From Planctomycetota bacterium (lineage in GTDB: Bacteria; Planctomycetota; Brocadiia; JAJRTI01): 26,630 nucleotides of DNA. A program made the translations under genes and the position numbers. Positions 14,920 to 22,867 of this stretch are shown here, in pieces (within the stretch, counting starts at the first letter, position 1; each line of letters starts with the position of its first letter). The DNA lies in contig JAJRTI010000564.1 of NCBI GenBank assembly GCA_024278415.1, positions 1 to 26,630 of the forward strand, in the 5' to 3' direction. A model generated the notes under the pieces. The model was not told where the DNA came from and searched no databases. It worked only from the letters and a program-made list of their open reading frames with translations.

Positions 14920-16406
14920 CAGTCGCTCAGTTTCCTTACGAGCAGGGCCGCAATGCTTCTGCGCTCGGTGATGAGTTCGGCCGTGGCCGTCATGCCGGCC
15001 TTGATGGGATATCGTTTGCCCTTGATTTCGAAGTACGGCCTTTCGAGCGAGCCACGCAGGTGGTACACGAACCCCTGCCGGCCGTCCCGGACCGCGGAGG
15101 GGGAGATGGCGAGAACCTTGCCAGGCAGCGTTCCGTGATCGGCATAGGGAAACGCTTCCACTTTGTACTCTATGTCCATGCCGCTTTCGATAAGGCCCAC
15201 GTCTTTGTTCGCTACAGTAATGTCCATATAGAGGGGACTGTCGGCCGGGACGATGGTGCAGAGCAGATCGGACTCTCTGACGTAGTCGCCGCGGTTTCGA
15301 AAGCAAAGCTCGGAGATGACGCCCGCGCGCCCCGCGCGGAGGATGTTTCCGTCTTCGCCAGCGTCCGCCCCCTTGGCGGCGCAAGGCGCCGTACAGCCCC
15401 CGAAGGACAGCATTCGCTCGTTCATATCGAGTTCGCTGCGCATGGCTTGGAGTGCGGTCAGTTTCTCCAGTTCGAGGTTGCGAACCTCCCGCTCGAGCGC
15501 CGCCTTGTCCTGGGCGTAGCTGGCTTTCTCGTTAGCGATTCTCGCCTCGGTGACCGCCTTCTCTTTCTGCGCGATGTCGCGTCGAGAGAGACATTTCCTG
15601 GCCTCCGTTCGCGCCCGTTCGAGCTGGAGTTTGGCTGTCTCGTAGCGAGTTTCGCTCGCAAATCCCTGTTGGTGGAGTTCCGTCCATCGTTGCAGCTCTT
15701 TGGCCAAGTGCTCGACCTCCGCGTTCCAAAAGGCGAGTTCGGAGCCGGCAGCGGCGAGGGACATTTCGTCCTTTTGCCGCTCGATGCTCAGCACTTTTAG
15801 CGTCGCGGCATGCCTCGTCGTTCGTCGTCGGATATCGTCAATGGCTCCCTCGATCTTGAGGTCATAGTATTTCGTCCTTAGCGGGATGGCTGTGCGCAGT
15901 TCCTCGACCTTGGCAGTGAGCGCAACAGTCGATTTGGCTCGGATGGAGTACAGGGGCGCGCCTCTTTCCACGGCCTGTCCTTCCGCGACATACACCTCCT
16001 GGATATATCCATTTCGGTCGGAGAGCACCCGGACCTTATGACATTGCGGTCTTGCGATAGCCTGGGACTCCACGACGACGTCGATCGTCGCCATGCAAGA
16101 GTACAGGATGCCGGCCGCGAGCAAAAGAACGATGATGTATACCAGGCCTCTCGCAAACAGGCTGGGCATGTCCTGGAGATGCTCGATGACGAGGTAGTTC
16201 TCCGAGGGCGAGTCGACGGCGGCGTCCGACGCGTCGCATCCTGGAAGCCGCGTCGCGCCGCGCCCGTCGTCGGACGGAGGGGCGGAAAGGGCTGATGACT
16301 GATGGTCCAAAACAATGCCTCCTGCGAAGGCGAAACGGCCTTGCTTTTCCAAACCAGGGCGAGCAAGCGTTTTTTTTTTGCGCCGCGGCGTTGGCCGCCG
16401 CGTCAA
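14919..16406 (-). CDS. HlyD-family periplasmic adaptor (membrane fusion protein) of the peptide exporter
   Basis: A 495-aa frame read from TTG 16406. Order of parts: Pro/Arg-rich cytoplasmic N-terminus; one transmembrane helix (about 85-107, FARGLVYIIVLLLAAGILYSC); first lipoyl half (DRNGYIQEVYVAEGQAVERG, 130-149); long charged coiled-coil hairpin (about 165-345); second lipoyl half (AGRAGVISELCFRNRGDYV); and a C-terminal beta-barrel ending ERRSIAALLVRKLSD. It would bridge the C39 exporter to the outer envelope. The start is uncertain. A TTG at 16310 has an excellent AGGAGG 7 nt upstream, giving 463 aa. An ATG at 16413 overlapping the exporter stop (ATGA) would enter this frame if the A10 tract at 16370-16379 were A9. 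Confidence 0.88.
   Translation of the reverse strand: MTRRPTPRRKKKTLARPGLEKQGRFAFAGGIVLDHQSSALSAPPSDDGRGATRLPGCDASDAAVDSPSENYLVIEHLQDMPSLFARGLVYIIVLLLAAGILYSCMATIDVVVESQAIARPQCHKVRVLSDRNGYIQEVYVAEGQAVERGAPLYSIRAKSTVALTAKVEELRTAIPLRTKYYDLKIEGAIDDIRRRTTRHAATLKVLSIERQKDEMSLAAAGSELAFWNAEVEHLAKELQRWTELHQQGFASETRYETAKLQLERARTEARKCLSRRDIAQKEKAVTEARIANEKASYAQDKAALEREVRNLELEKLTALQAMRSELDMNERMLSFGGCTAPCAAKGADAGEDGNILRAGRAGVISELCFRNRGDYVRESDLLCTIVPADSPLYMDITVANKDVGLIESGMDIEYKVEAFPYADHGTLPGKVLAISPSAVRDGRQGFVYHLRGSLERPYFEIKGKRYPIKAGMTATAELITERRSIAALLVRKLSD
16318..16323 (-). promoter_or_regulatory. Internal ribosome-binding site AGGAGG in the HlyD N-terminal region
   Basis: On the minus strand AGGAGG (16323 to 16318) is followed by the 7-nt spacer CATTGTT and then TTG at 16310, in the HlyD frame. 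This is the strongest Shine-Dalgarno near the adaptor start and supports 16310 as the true or an alternative start. The shorter product keeps the transmembrane helix and all periplasmic domains. Confidence 0.5.
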
Positions 16407-16409
16407 GTC

Positions 16410-19400
16410 TCATAGGTCGAGCTGCTGGTGATTGAGGTAGTGGTACAGCCCGCGCCGCGCCATGAGCCGCTCGTGCGTACCTTGCTCAACGATCTTGCCA
16501 TCATCAAGGACGACGATGTTGTCCGCATTCCTCACCGTGCTGAGTCTGTGTGCGATGATGATCGCGGTCTTGTCCGCAAGGATGGCCTTCATGTTCTTTT
16601 GGATGGCCTGCTCGGACTCGGTGTCGAGAGCGGCTGTCGCCTCGTCGAGGACGATGACCTTCGGATTCGCATAGAGGACGCGGGCAATGGCGATTCGCTG
16701 CTTCTGGCCACTGGAAAGCTGAAGGCCGCTTTCGCCGACTTTGGTTTCGTATGCCTGCGCCAGGTTCGAAATGAAGTCATGCGCGTTGGCCAGTTTCGCC
16801 GCGCGCACCACTTGGGCCATCGTGTGGTCCGGGTCGCCAAGTGCGATATTCTCCCGGACAGTGCCGTTGAAGATGAAGCTCTCCTGGACGACGAAGCCGA
16901 CGAGGCGACGCAAGTGCCCAAGGCCGAGGTTCCTGACGTCGTATCCGTCTACCAGAATCCGGCCTTCGGTGACGTCGTAGAACCGCACGATGAGCTTCAC
17001 GAGCGTGGACTTGCCGGATCCGCTGCGGCCAACGATCGCAACGGTTTGGCCCGCAGCGATTCTGAGGTCGACATCCGAGATGACATAGGGATCGTCTTGG
17101 CCGCCGTAGCGGAAGGAGACGTTCTCGAAGACGATTTCCCCGCGAGGTTCTTGGATAACGATTCCCGCCGACTGTTTCATGGATTCGGGGAATTCGGGCT
17201 TCGCTGTGAACACGTCGTTGAGCCGGTCCACGGAGACGAGAGTCTGCTGGATGTCGTCCCATGCGGCGATGATTCGGTTGACGGGCGCGATGACGCTTCC
17301 CATGAGCGCCATGAACGCCATCAGCTCCCCTACGCTCATGGCCCCCTGGATGACCTTGTGCGCGCCATAGCAAAGGATCACGGTCGAACTCAGCGCGCCC
17401 ACAAACTCCCCGAAAGAGTTGAAATAGATCGCCGTTGAATAGAGCTTCCGGTCGATGTTCAGGCTCTTGATGAATTTTTCTTCCCACTTCCATCGCGTCG
17501 GGTACTCGATGTTCAACGCTTTGACGGTGTCAATGGCGTTGATGGACTCGATGAGATGGGACTTCGCTTCGGCATTCGCCGCGAAGGAGTCGACGTTCAG
17601 CCTTTTCAGGACGGGCGTGAATCCGAGGGTAATCGCGATGAAGACGGGCACGAACGCCAGCGTGGCCCCCGCCATCTCGACATTGTAATAAAACATGAGG
17701 GACACGTACACCACGATGAGCACCGTGTCCAAGACCAGGGTGAGGGCCGTGTTGGTGAGGAAATTGCGAATCTTCCGGTTCTCACCGAACCGTGCGATGA
17801 AGTCCCCGATTCTGCGGACTTTGAAATACCCCAGCGGCAACGCAAGCATGTGCTTGTAGAAGGCGACAAGCATTCGGAGGTCCACCTTCAAGCTCATGTG
17901 CACGATCAGATACTGGCGCAGGATGCCCACCGCTAACCGAAACACGAGAACCAGCAGCATCCCGATGAACATCATCTTCAGCATCGAGACGTTGTGGTGC
18001 GCGACGACCTTGTCGATCACGTTTTGTGTGAAAATGGGGGTGGCCAACCCGAACACGTTCAGTAGCATCGACGCAAGAAACACTTCGAAGAGAATCGTCT
18101 TGTACGGCCGGACGAACTGAACGAAGTTCCTGAGGGACGACCGATCCTCCGCTTGCCCTTCGAATTCAGGCGTGGGCTCGACGAGCAGGGTCACCCCGTT
18201 CCAGTTCTCGCAGAAGGATTCCTTGTCATACTTGCGCAGCCCCAACGACGGGTCCGAGACCCACACGTGCTTGCCGTCCATCTTGTAGACGACAACGAAG
18301 TGATACCCCCCCCAGTGCACGATGCAAGGATGGGGTACGGATTTGAGGGCTTCGTAGTCCAGCCTCATTCCCCTCGTGGCAAAGCCGATTTGCTCCGCCG
18401 CGGACGCGAGATTCGCCATCGACACGCCGCCGAGGTCTACGTGCGCCAGCTCACGAAGCCGGGCCGAGGAGAAGGTCTTTCCGTAGTACTTCGCGATAAT
18501 CATGAGGCACGTGGTGCCGCACGTCATCTCGTCGTGCTGCATGATGAACGGGAAGCGGAGACGTTGGCGATAGAAGGACGACAGCCGCCGGGGCCGCACC
18601 TTCGCAGGCCTCGGCGTTGTCGCTTCCTGTCCGCGCGCTCCTTCTTGGCCTTGGACATCCACCTGCGCAACCAGCTTCCGCCGCGGAGGGTCTTCCGAAG
18701 GCGACGCCGGCCGCGTCATTCGGTAGGACGCGATCCTGTCTTCGAGCGCGTCCCTTAATCGCGGCGACATCTCGAGAAGCCCGTCGAACGCGTCCTTGGA
18801 CAACGAGAACACGTGGCAATCCGTCGAGCAGACAATGTCGGCGAAACGAACGGTTCTCTCGATGAGAGCCTTTTCCCCGAAGAGGTTCCCTTCGCGCAAG
18901 ACGTTGATTATCTTCGACTGCCCGTCTTCCCACCGGACGACCTCGACCCTGCCCCGTTCGATGAGATAGAAGTTGTCTCCCTCGTCTCCTTGCCGAAAGA
19001 TGATATCGCCTTTCTTGTATGATTCCTCCTGAAAACGGTTGACGACGTCGCGGAGTTCCTTGGGGGAGAGCGCAGAGATATCCGCGCAAGAATTCAAGAA
19101 CCGGCGGATGGACGTCGCCCGAACGAATTTCTCGAACGCTTCTCTGTGTTCCGGCGACGCTAACAGACGCCGCTCGAACGTCGTCCGCTCAATGGGAAGC
19201 AGGACGCTCTCTTCGATGGCCCAGGCCGCGGTCTCCCGCGTTCTCTCGGAGACGAGCGCGGCCTCGCCGAAGAGGTCGCCCGCCCTCAGCACAGCCAAGT
19301 TGACTTCCGTGGCCGCCGCGTCCTTGAGAAGGGTTCGAATTCGACCCTTGCACACAATATAGATTCTATCGCTGGGATCCCCTTGGTCGAACACCAGGTG

Positions 19401-19511
19401 TCCCGCGCCCACGGATTCGAGCTTCACTTCGCGCAAGAGGCTCTCTAACTGCCCGTCGTCGTAAACCGCAAAAAGCGGCGCCTTTCGAAGAAGATTTAGA
19501 AGATCGTCCAG
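16410..19511 (-). CDS. C39 peptidase-containing ABC exporter with two cNMP-binding-like domains
   Basis: The longest ATG/GTG/TTG frame starts at TTG 19436 (1008 aa). However, the 25 codons upstream encode LLNLLRKAPLFAVYDDGQLE, a textbook first helix of a cyclic-nucleotide-binding domain. I therefore place the start at CTG 19511, with GGAG 9 nt before it (1033 aa). Positions from the TTG: cNBD1 about 1-105 (AGDLFGEAAL), cNBD2 about 110-235 (EGNLFGEKAL, Arg197), linker, and C39 peptidase about 295-420 with Gln300, Cys306, His379 and Asp395 intact. The ABC membrane domain is about 440-730. The nucleotide-binding domain has Walker A GRSGSGKST 803-811, LSSGQ 907-911, Walker B VIVLDE 927-932 and H-loop His963. 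It should cleave the precursor after Gly-Gly and export the core. cNMP domains on C39 exporters are known in a few groups (HetC-like); two in tandem suggest second-messenger gating. Confidence 0.93.
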   Translation of the reverse strand: MDDLLNLLRKAPLFAVYDDGQLESLLREVKLESVGAGHLVFDQGDPSDRIYIVCKGRIRTLLKDAAATEVNLAVLRAGDLFGEAALVSERTRETAAWAIEESVLLPIERTTFERRLLASPEHREAFEKFVRATSIRRFLNSCADISALSPKELRDVVNRFQEESYKKGDIIFRQGDEGDNFYLIERGRVEVVRWEDGQSKIINVLREGNLFGEKALIERTVRFADIVCSTDCHVFSLSKDAFDGLLEMSPRLRDALEDRIASYRMTRPASPSEDPPRRKLVAQVDVQGQEGARGQEATTPRPAKVRPRRLSSFYRQRLRFPFIMQHDEMTCGTTCLMIIAKYYGKTFSSARLRELAHVDLGGVSMANLASAAEQIGFATRGMRLDYEALKSVPHPCIVHWGGYHFVVVYKMDGKHVWVSDPSLGLRKYDKESFCENWNGVTLLVEPTPEFEGQAEDRSSLRNFVQFVRPYKTILFEVFLASMLLNVFGLATPIFTQNVIDKVVAHHNVSMLKMMFIGMLLVLVFRLAVGILRQYLIVHMSLKVDLRMLVAFYKHMLALPLGYFKVRRIGDFIARFGENRKIRNFLTNTALTLVLDTVLIVVYVSLMFYYNVEMAGATLAFVPVFIAITLGFTPVLKRLNVDSFAANAEAKSHLIESINAIDTVKALNIEYPTRWKWEEKFIKSLNIDRKLYSTAIYFNSFGEFVGALSSTVILCYGAHKVIQGAMSVGELMAFMALMGSVIAPVNRIIAAWDDIQQTLVSVDRLNDVFTAKPEFPESMKQSAGIVIQEPRGEIVFENVSFRYGGQDDPYVISDVDLRIAAGQTVAIVGRSGSGKSTLVKLIVRFYDVTEGRILVDGYDVRNLGLGHLRRLVGFVVQESFIFNGTVRENIALGDPDHTMAQVVRAAKLANAHDFISNLAQAYETKVGESGLQLSSGQKQRIAIARVLYANPKVIVLDEATAALDTESEQAIQKNMKAILADKTAIIIAHRLSTVRNADNIVVLDDGKIVEQGTHERLMARRGLYHYLNHQQLDL

Positions 19512-19514
19512 AGG

Positions 19515-19880
19515 TCAATTCTCCACACTTGACAGATCCTTCCTCAGCTTGTCCAACTTCCGCGCCAAAGCCTGGCCATCGCGCGCGACGCGCACCAGCC
19601 GTTTCACCACTTGCAGCACACCGCTGCCATTACGATACCCAAACTCCCGCCCTATATCCACATTGCTCTCGCCACCCAACACCAATCGCGCCCAAATCTG
19701 CGCGCGGCGGTCAGGTTCGTCCACGATCAACGCTCGCACTCGGTCCGCCATATCCTCCGCTTCCACGCGTGCATGCCACCGGATCTCCTCGTCGCCTTCT
19801 TTCCTGCCCATCAAATCCTGCACCTTACGAGAGTGGTAGGGCCTCAATGGGTGACCCCTTCTACATTTGCCAGTCGCCAT
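19515..19880 (-). pseudogene. Probable C-terminal remnant of a REP-associated (RayT-like/Y1) transposase
   Basis: A 121-aa frame whose C-terminal half (ESNVDIGREFGYRNGSGVLQ then VVKRLVRVARD) resembles the DnaA-like helix-turn-helix tail on many REP-associated tyrosine transposases. The N-terminal HUH catalytic domain is absent, so it is probably a fragment. Its TGA (19515-19517) is in the same frame as the exporter and only 3 nt before the proposed CTG start, so the two are likely co-translated neighbours or the product of a past rearrangement. A REP-like inverted repeat lies at 22743-22818. Assignment is by motif resemblance only. Confidence 0.5.
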
Positions 19881-19955
19881 CGAGTGCGATACGGCGGGCA
19901 GATCAGAGATCTATCCCACCAGGCAGAGGCGATTTCCAGGCGGACACTAATCCCG

Positions 19956-22679
19956 TCAGAACGGCCCCGGTGCACAGTCGATGCCGCGCTCGGCCTGGCT
20001 CATGACCGGGCCACTGGAAGCCTGGACAGCCACCTGGAGACGGTAGCTGCCGGGCTTGAGCCGGTGGGTGTCCAGAAGGAGCATGTCGCCCTCCGCGAGG
20101 TCCTGTGTTCGTTTCGTCTGGGCGCGTCCGTGTTCGTCGGCCAAGACGGCTTTGACAAGGTACACGCCGCGGGTGTCGGGGCGTTTGCCCATGAGCGTCA
20201 GGCTCACGGCCAGGCGGGGCTGCGGGAGCATCACGAACGCGGGCGCGTCCACATTGCGGATCATGGGCCCCTTGAAGCGCAGCAGCTTCACCTCGGCCAC
20301 ATCGAAGGTGAGATGCGTGCCATCAGCGTAGCGCCTTTCCGCGATGAAGAACTGGACTCTTCCCACCGCGCGCCAGGTCTCTTCGCCTTGGCCAACCGCG
20401 GAAATCATCTCGCGCACGGGAAAGAGGACCGGCAGCCAGACCCGCTGGCGGCCGCCCAGATCGCGGGTCACTTCGTAGAACTTGTTCGAGTGGATGGTGA
20501 AGCCGACGGGCGTCGTGTCGTCCGCAACCTCGTAGCGATCCGAGTCAATGCGCATGACGAACATGAGATAGTCGTAGCTGGCCATGTCCAGCGGCGGGTT
20601 CTTGAACGCGCGATACACGCGTGGCCAGCCGATGGGGTGTCCCCGGTCGCCACCTTCGGCCTTGTGGTCCACCGCCACCCGCCACCGCAGCCCCGGCTTG
20701 CCGTCCTTGCCCGCCTTCGGAGTGACGGAGAGTTTGCCCTCTCCAGTGACGTTGATCCATTGCGAGAAGTCGCCGCCCAGGTCCTTCGTCTCTACCTTTC
20801 CCTGTGCGATAGCTTTGGCGATGAAGTCCGCGTCGGTCTCGTGGGGGGGCGACTGGATTCTTTCCACCAGCACGGATGGCGCGGCGCCCTTGCGCACAGC
20901 GGGGTAGTGCATCAGGGCCTGCGTGGCGAGCGCGAGCCGCCAGCGTCGCGCATTGAACTCGGACGAGGGCCACATGCCCGTGGCGAGGTACTTCTCCTGG
21001 ACGCGGATGTCATCCCACATGCGCTGGAGGAGCGCCTTGCCCTCGGCGACGAGCCGGCGGCACGCCTCGTCTTTCGTCCCCTCGTGCTCCCAGACTGCCT
21101 GTTGGAGCGTGTAGATGTAGCGCGCGTCGTCGCGTCCTTCACGGAAGCATTGCCAGTAGACCGCGGGGATGACCTCGCCATCGTCGTCGATGCGCTGTCC
21201 GCACCCGGATTGGCGGCTTCGGAGGTAGTCGAACGGATCGGGGCCGCGCGGCGTCCAGGCCCAGTGCCAGGGGATGAGCATCGTGTAACCGCTGCGCCAG
21301 AAGCCGAAGCCGTAGGTCATGCGCCCGCCCTTGCACATGACCCTGCGGTCCTTGATCTCGCCGGCGTTGTGGTTTGGATAGGACCAGTACTCGTAGCGCG
21401 TCTGGGCCACGATCTTCTCGTAGGGCATGGAGTAGGGCTGGGAACACCAGACGTCCACGCCGTCACGGTAGGCCGCGGCGTCAGCGGCGAGAGGGTTCTT
21501 GGTGATGTAGGTGCGGACGCCGGCGTCGTGGATGGCCTTGAAGACCTTGGCGCCGAACTCCTTGGACGAGGCGTCCACCTCGTCGAGCGGACACACGACC
21601 AACACGGGCCAGCCCTTTTCCTTGGCCTCCGCGGCCAGTGCGCGGTACAGGTCGGTGATCTTCGCGTAGAATTCGGGCGGGGGCATCTTGTAGACCCGCC
21701 AGTGGGAGCCCGTTTTCCCGCGGAGTGTCATCTTGCGGTAGAGCGCCCCAACCGCGCTGCCGCCGGCCAGCGGAAGCGGGCCTCGCATGCCCGCCGCGCA
21801 CATACGAGGCAAATCCTCGATGCCGCGGATGTAGAGTTTGTCCTTCTTGCGGTCGTAGCCCACGTAGAGCGTCGGAAAGGTGTCGAGGCCGAGATCGGCC
21901 ATGGCTTTGAATTCGTTGTCCATAGCCCGGCGGATGAATGCCTCGTCCCGGCCCAGGAACATGTACTTGTTTTTCCATGCGTAGTAAGCGGAGTAGTGCT
22001 TGGCCGGGTCGCTCCGCAGCCGGAAGCCAAGGACGCGGAACGCGACGGGGATTTGCACCGACGCGCTCATGCGGTCGTCTCGGACGTGAACAACGCCGCG
22101 ATAGACACCCGATTTCGCGTCGTCCGGGACGTGGACCGTGAGCCACCAGCGTTGGCACTCTCGGGCCGGCGAGGAATGGACGGTCACCCGCTCCAGCAGC
22201 TCGGGCGTGCGCCGGTAGGTCGTGCGGGAAGTGTAGCGCGGATAGCCGATGTTCCAGTAGGTGAGCAGGCGCACGTCGATGGCGGAGGCAGGGATTTAGC
22301 CGGCCTCGCCAGTGAGCGGAGAAACGTTCACGCGCAAGTTTTTCAAGGCGCGCACCGGATAGATGCTGAACGTCAGCGGCTCGAACTCGCCCGGCGTCGC
22401 GAACGCGGCCAGCGCCTGGAGCCGTTCGCTGGGAAGCGGGTGCGTGTTGGGATAGACAGGATCCATGATGGGCCGGCGGAAGAGCAGGAATCCCCGCGCC
22501 TTCTCGACGGGCGTGAGTGCGGGCGCCGGCGTCGTTTCGACGAAGGGGACTTCCTTGTAGGTCGCGGGGACAGTGGGCTGGGCGCGTGCCCCGCGCTTCG
22601 TCGTCTGCGCGGACAGTGGCCCCACCAAGGGGATGGAGCAGAGCAGAGAAATGGCGAAGCTGAGTGCGATTTTGGTCAT
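19956..22679 (-). pseudogene. GH123/DUF4091-like secreted glycosidase gene interrupted by one TAA
   Basis: One reading frame runs from ATG 22679 to TGA 19956 with a single internal TAA (22296-22298, codon 128) and no frameshift. The first 127 codons encode a signal peptide (MTKIALSFAISLLCSIPLVG) and the start of a beta domain ending PLTGEAG. After the TAA the same fold continues with IPASAIDVRLLTYWNIGYP. The remaining codons encode a beta domain, a barrel with CPLDEVDASSKE (Asp366-Glu367, a candidate GH123-like Asp-Glu catalytic pair) and a C-terminal beta-rich region. Without the TAA the protein would be about 907 aa, and a GTG at 22274 could re-initiate a 772-aa protein lacking secretion. 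It may be a recent pseudogene, a sequencing error (AAA/GAA to TAA), or a case of read-through. Confidence 0.75.
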
Positions 22680-22742
22680 GGCGACCTCTTATGCTGATGA
22701 TCGGGACGGATGAAGTACACAAAGCGGGCTTCGCACAGCGCG

Positions 22743-22818
22743 CCTGTAGTGCGCACGTCAGTGCGCCTTCTGGCGACTACGCGCCCCAGCAGAGGCGCAC
22801 AGACGTGCGCACTACAGG
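22743..22818. repeat. REP-like inverted repeat
   Basis: Arms 22743-22767 and 22794-22818 (CCTGTAGTGCGCACGTCAGT... and its complement) match at 24 of 25 positions around a 26-nt spacer. It lies between two leftward secreted-hydrolase genes. The form is that of repetitive extragenic palindromes mobilised by RayT-type transposases, a remnant of which may lie 3 kb away at 19515-19880. Confidence 0.75.
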
Positions 22819-22842
22819 CCGGGCGCATGGGGAAACACCTGA

Positions 22843-22864
22843 GGAGCGGAAGGCATTCCGCTCC
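22843..22864 (-). terminator. Hairpin just after the large glycosidase gene
   Basis: A 9-bp stem GGAGCGGAA/TTCCGCTCC with a 4-nt loop, beginning 3 nt after the stop codon of the leftward gene. There is no T-tract, so it could be a weak terminator, an mRNA 3' stabiliser, or one more of the mini-hairpins seen elsewhere in the window. Confidence 0.45.
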
Positions 22865-22867
22865 AAC

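Noticed and set aside
14761..15384. 207-codon minus-strand frame covering the HlyD 3' end
   Set aside because: All but the last 52 codons overlap HlyD out of frame; only the coupled ATG at 14919 is supported.
11393..22298. Alternative genetic code (recoded TGA or TAA) suggested by in-frame stops at 11393, 19515 and 22296
   Set aside because: TGA and TAA both terminate intact genes here (precursor, HlyD and ceramidase-like genes end in TGA; the 52-aa gene in TAA), and the three in-frame stops use different codons. Local decay is simpler.
19611..22697. 1028-codon open frame on the plus strand opposite the GH123-like gene
   Set aside because: It is antisense to a frame with clear fold motifs; the product is His/Val/Arg-rich with no domains. 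High GC third positions leave long open antisense frames.
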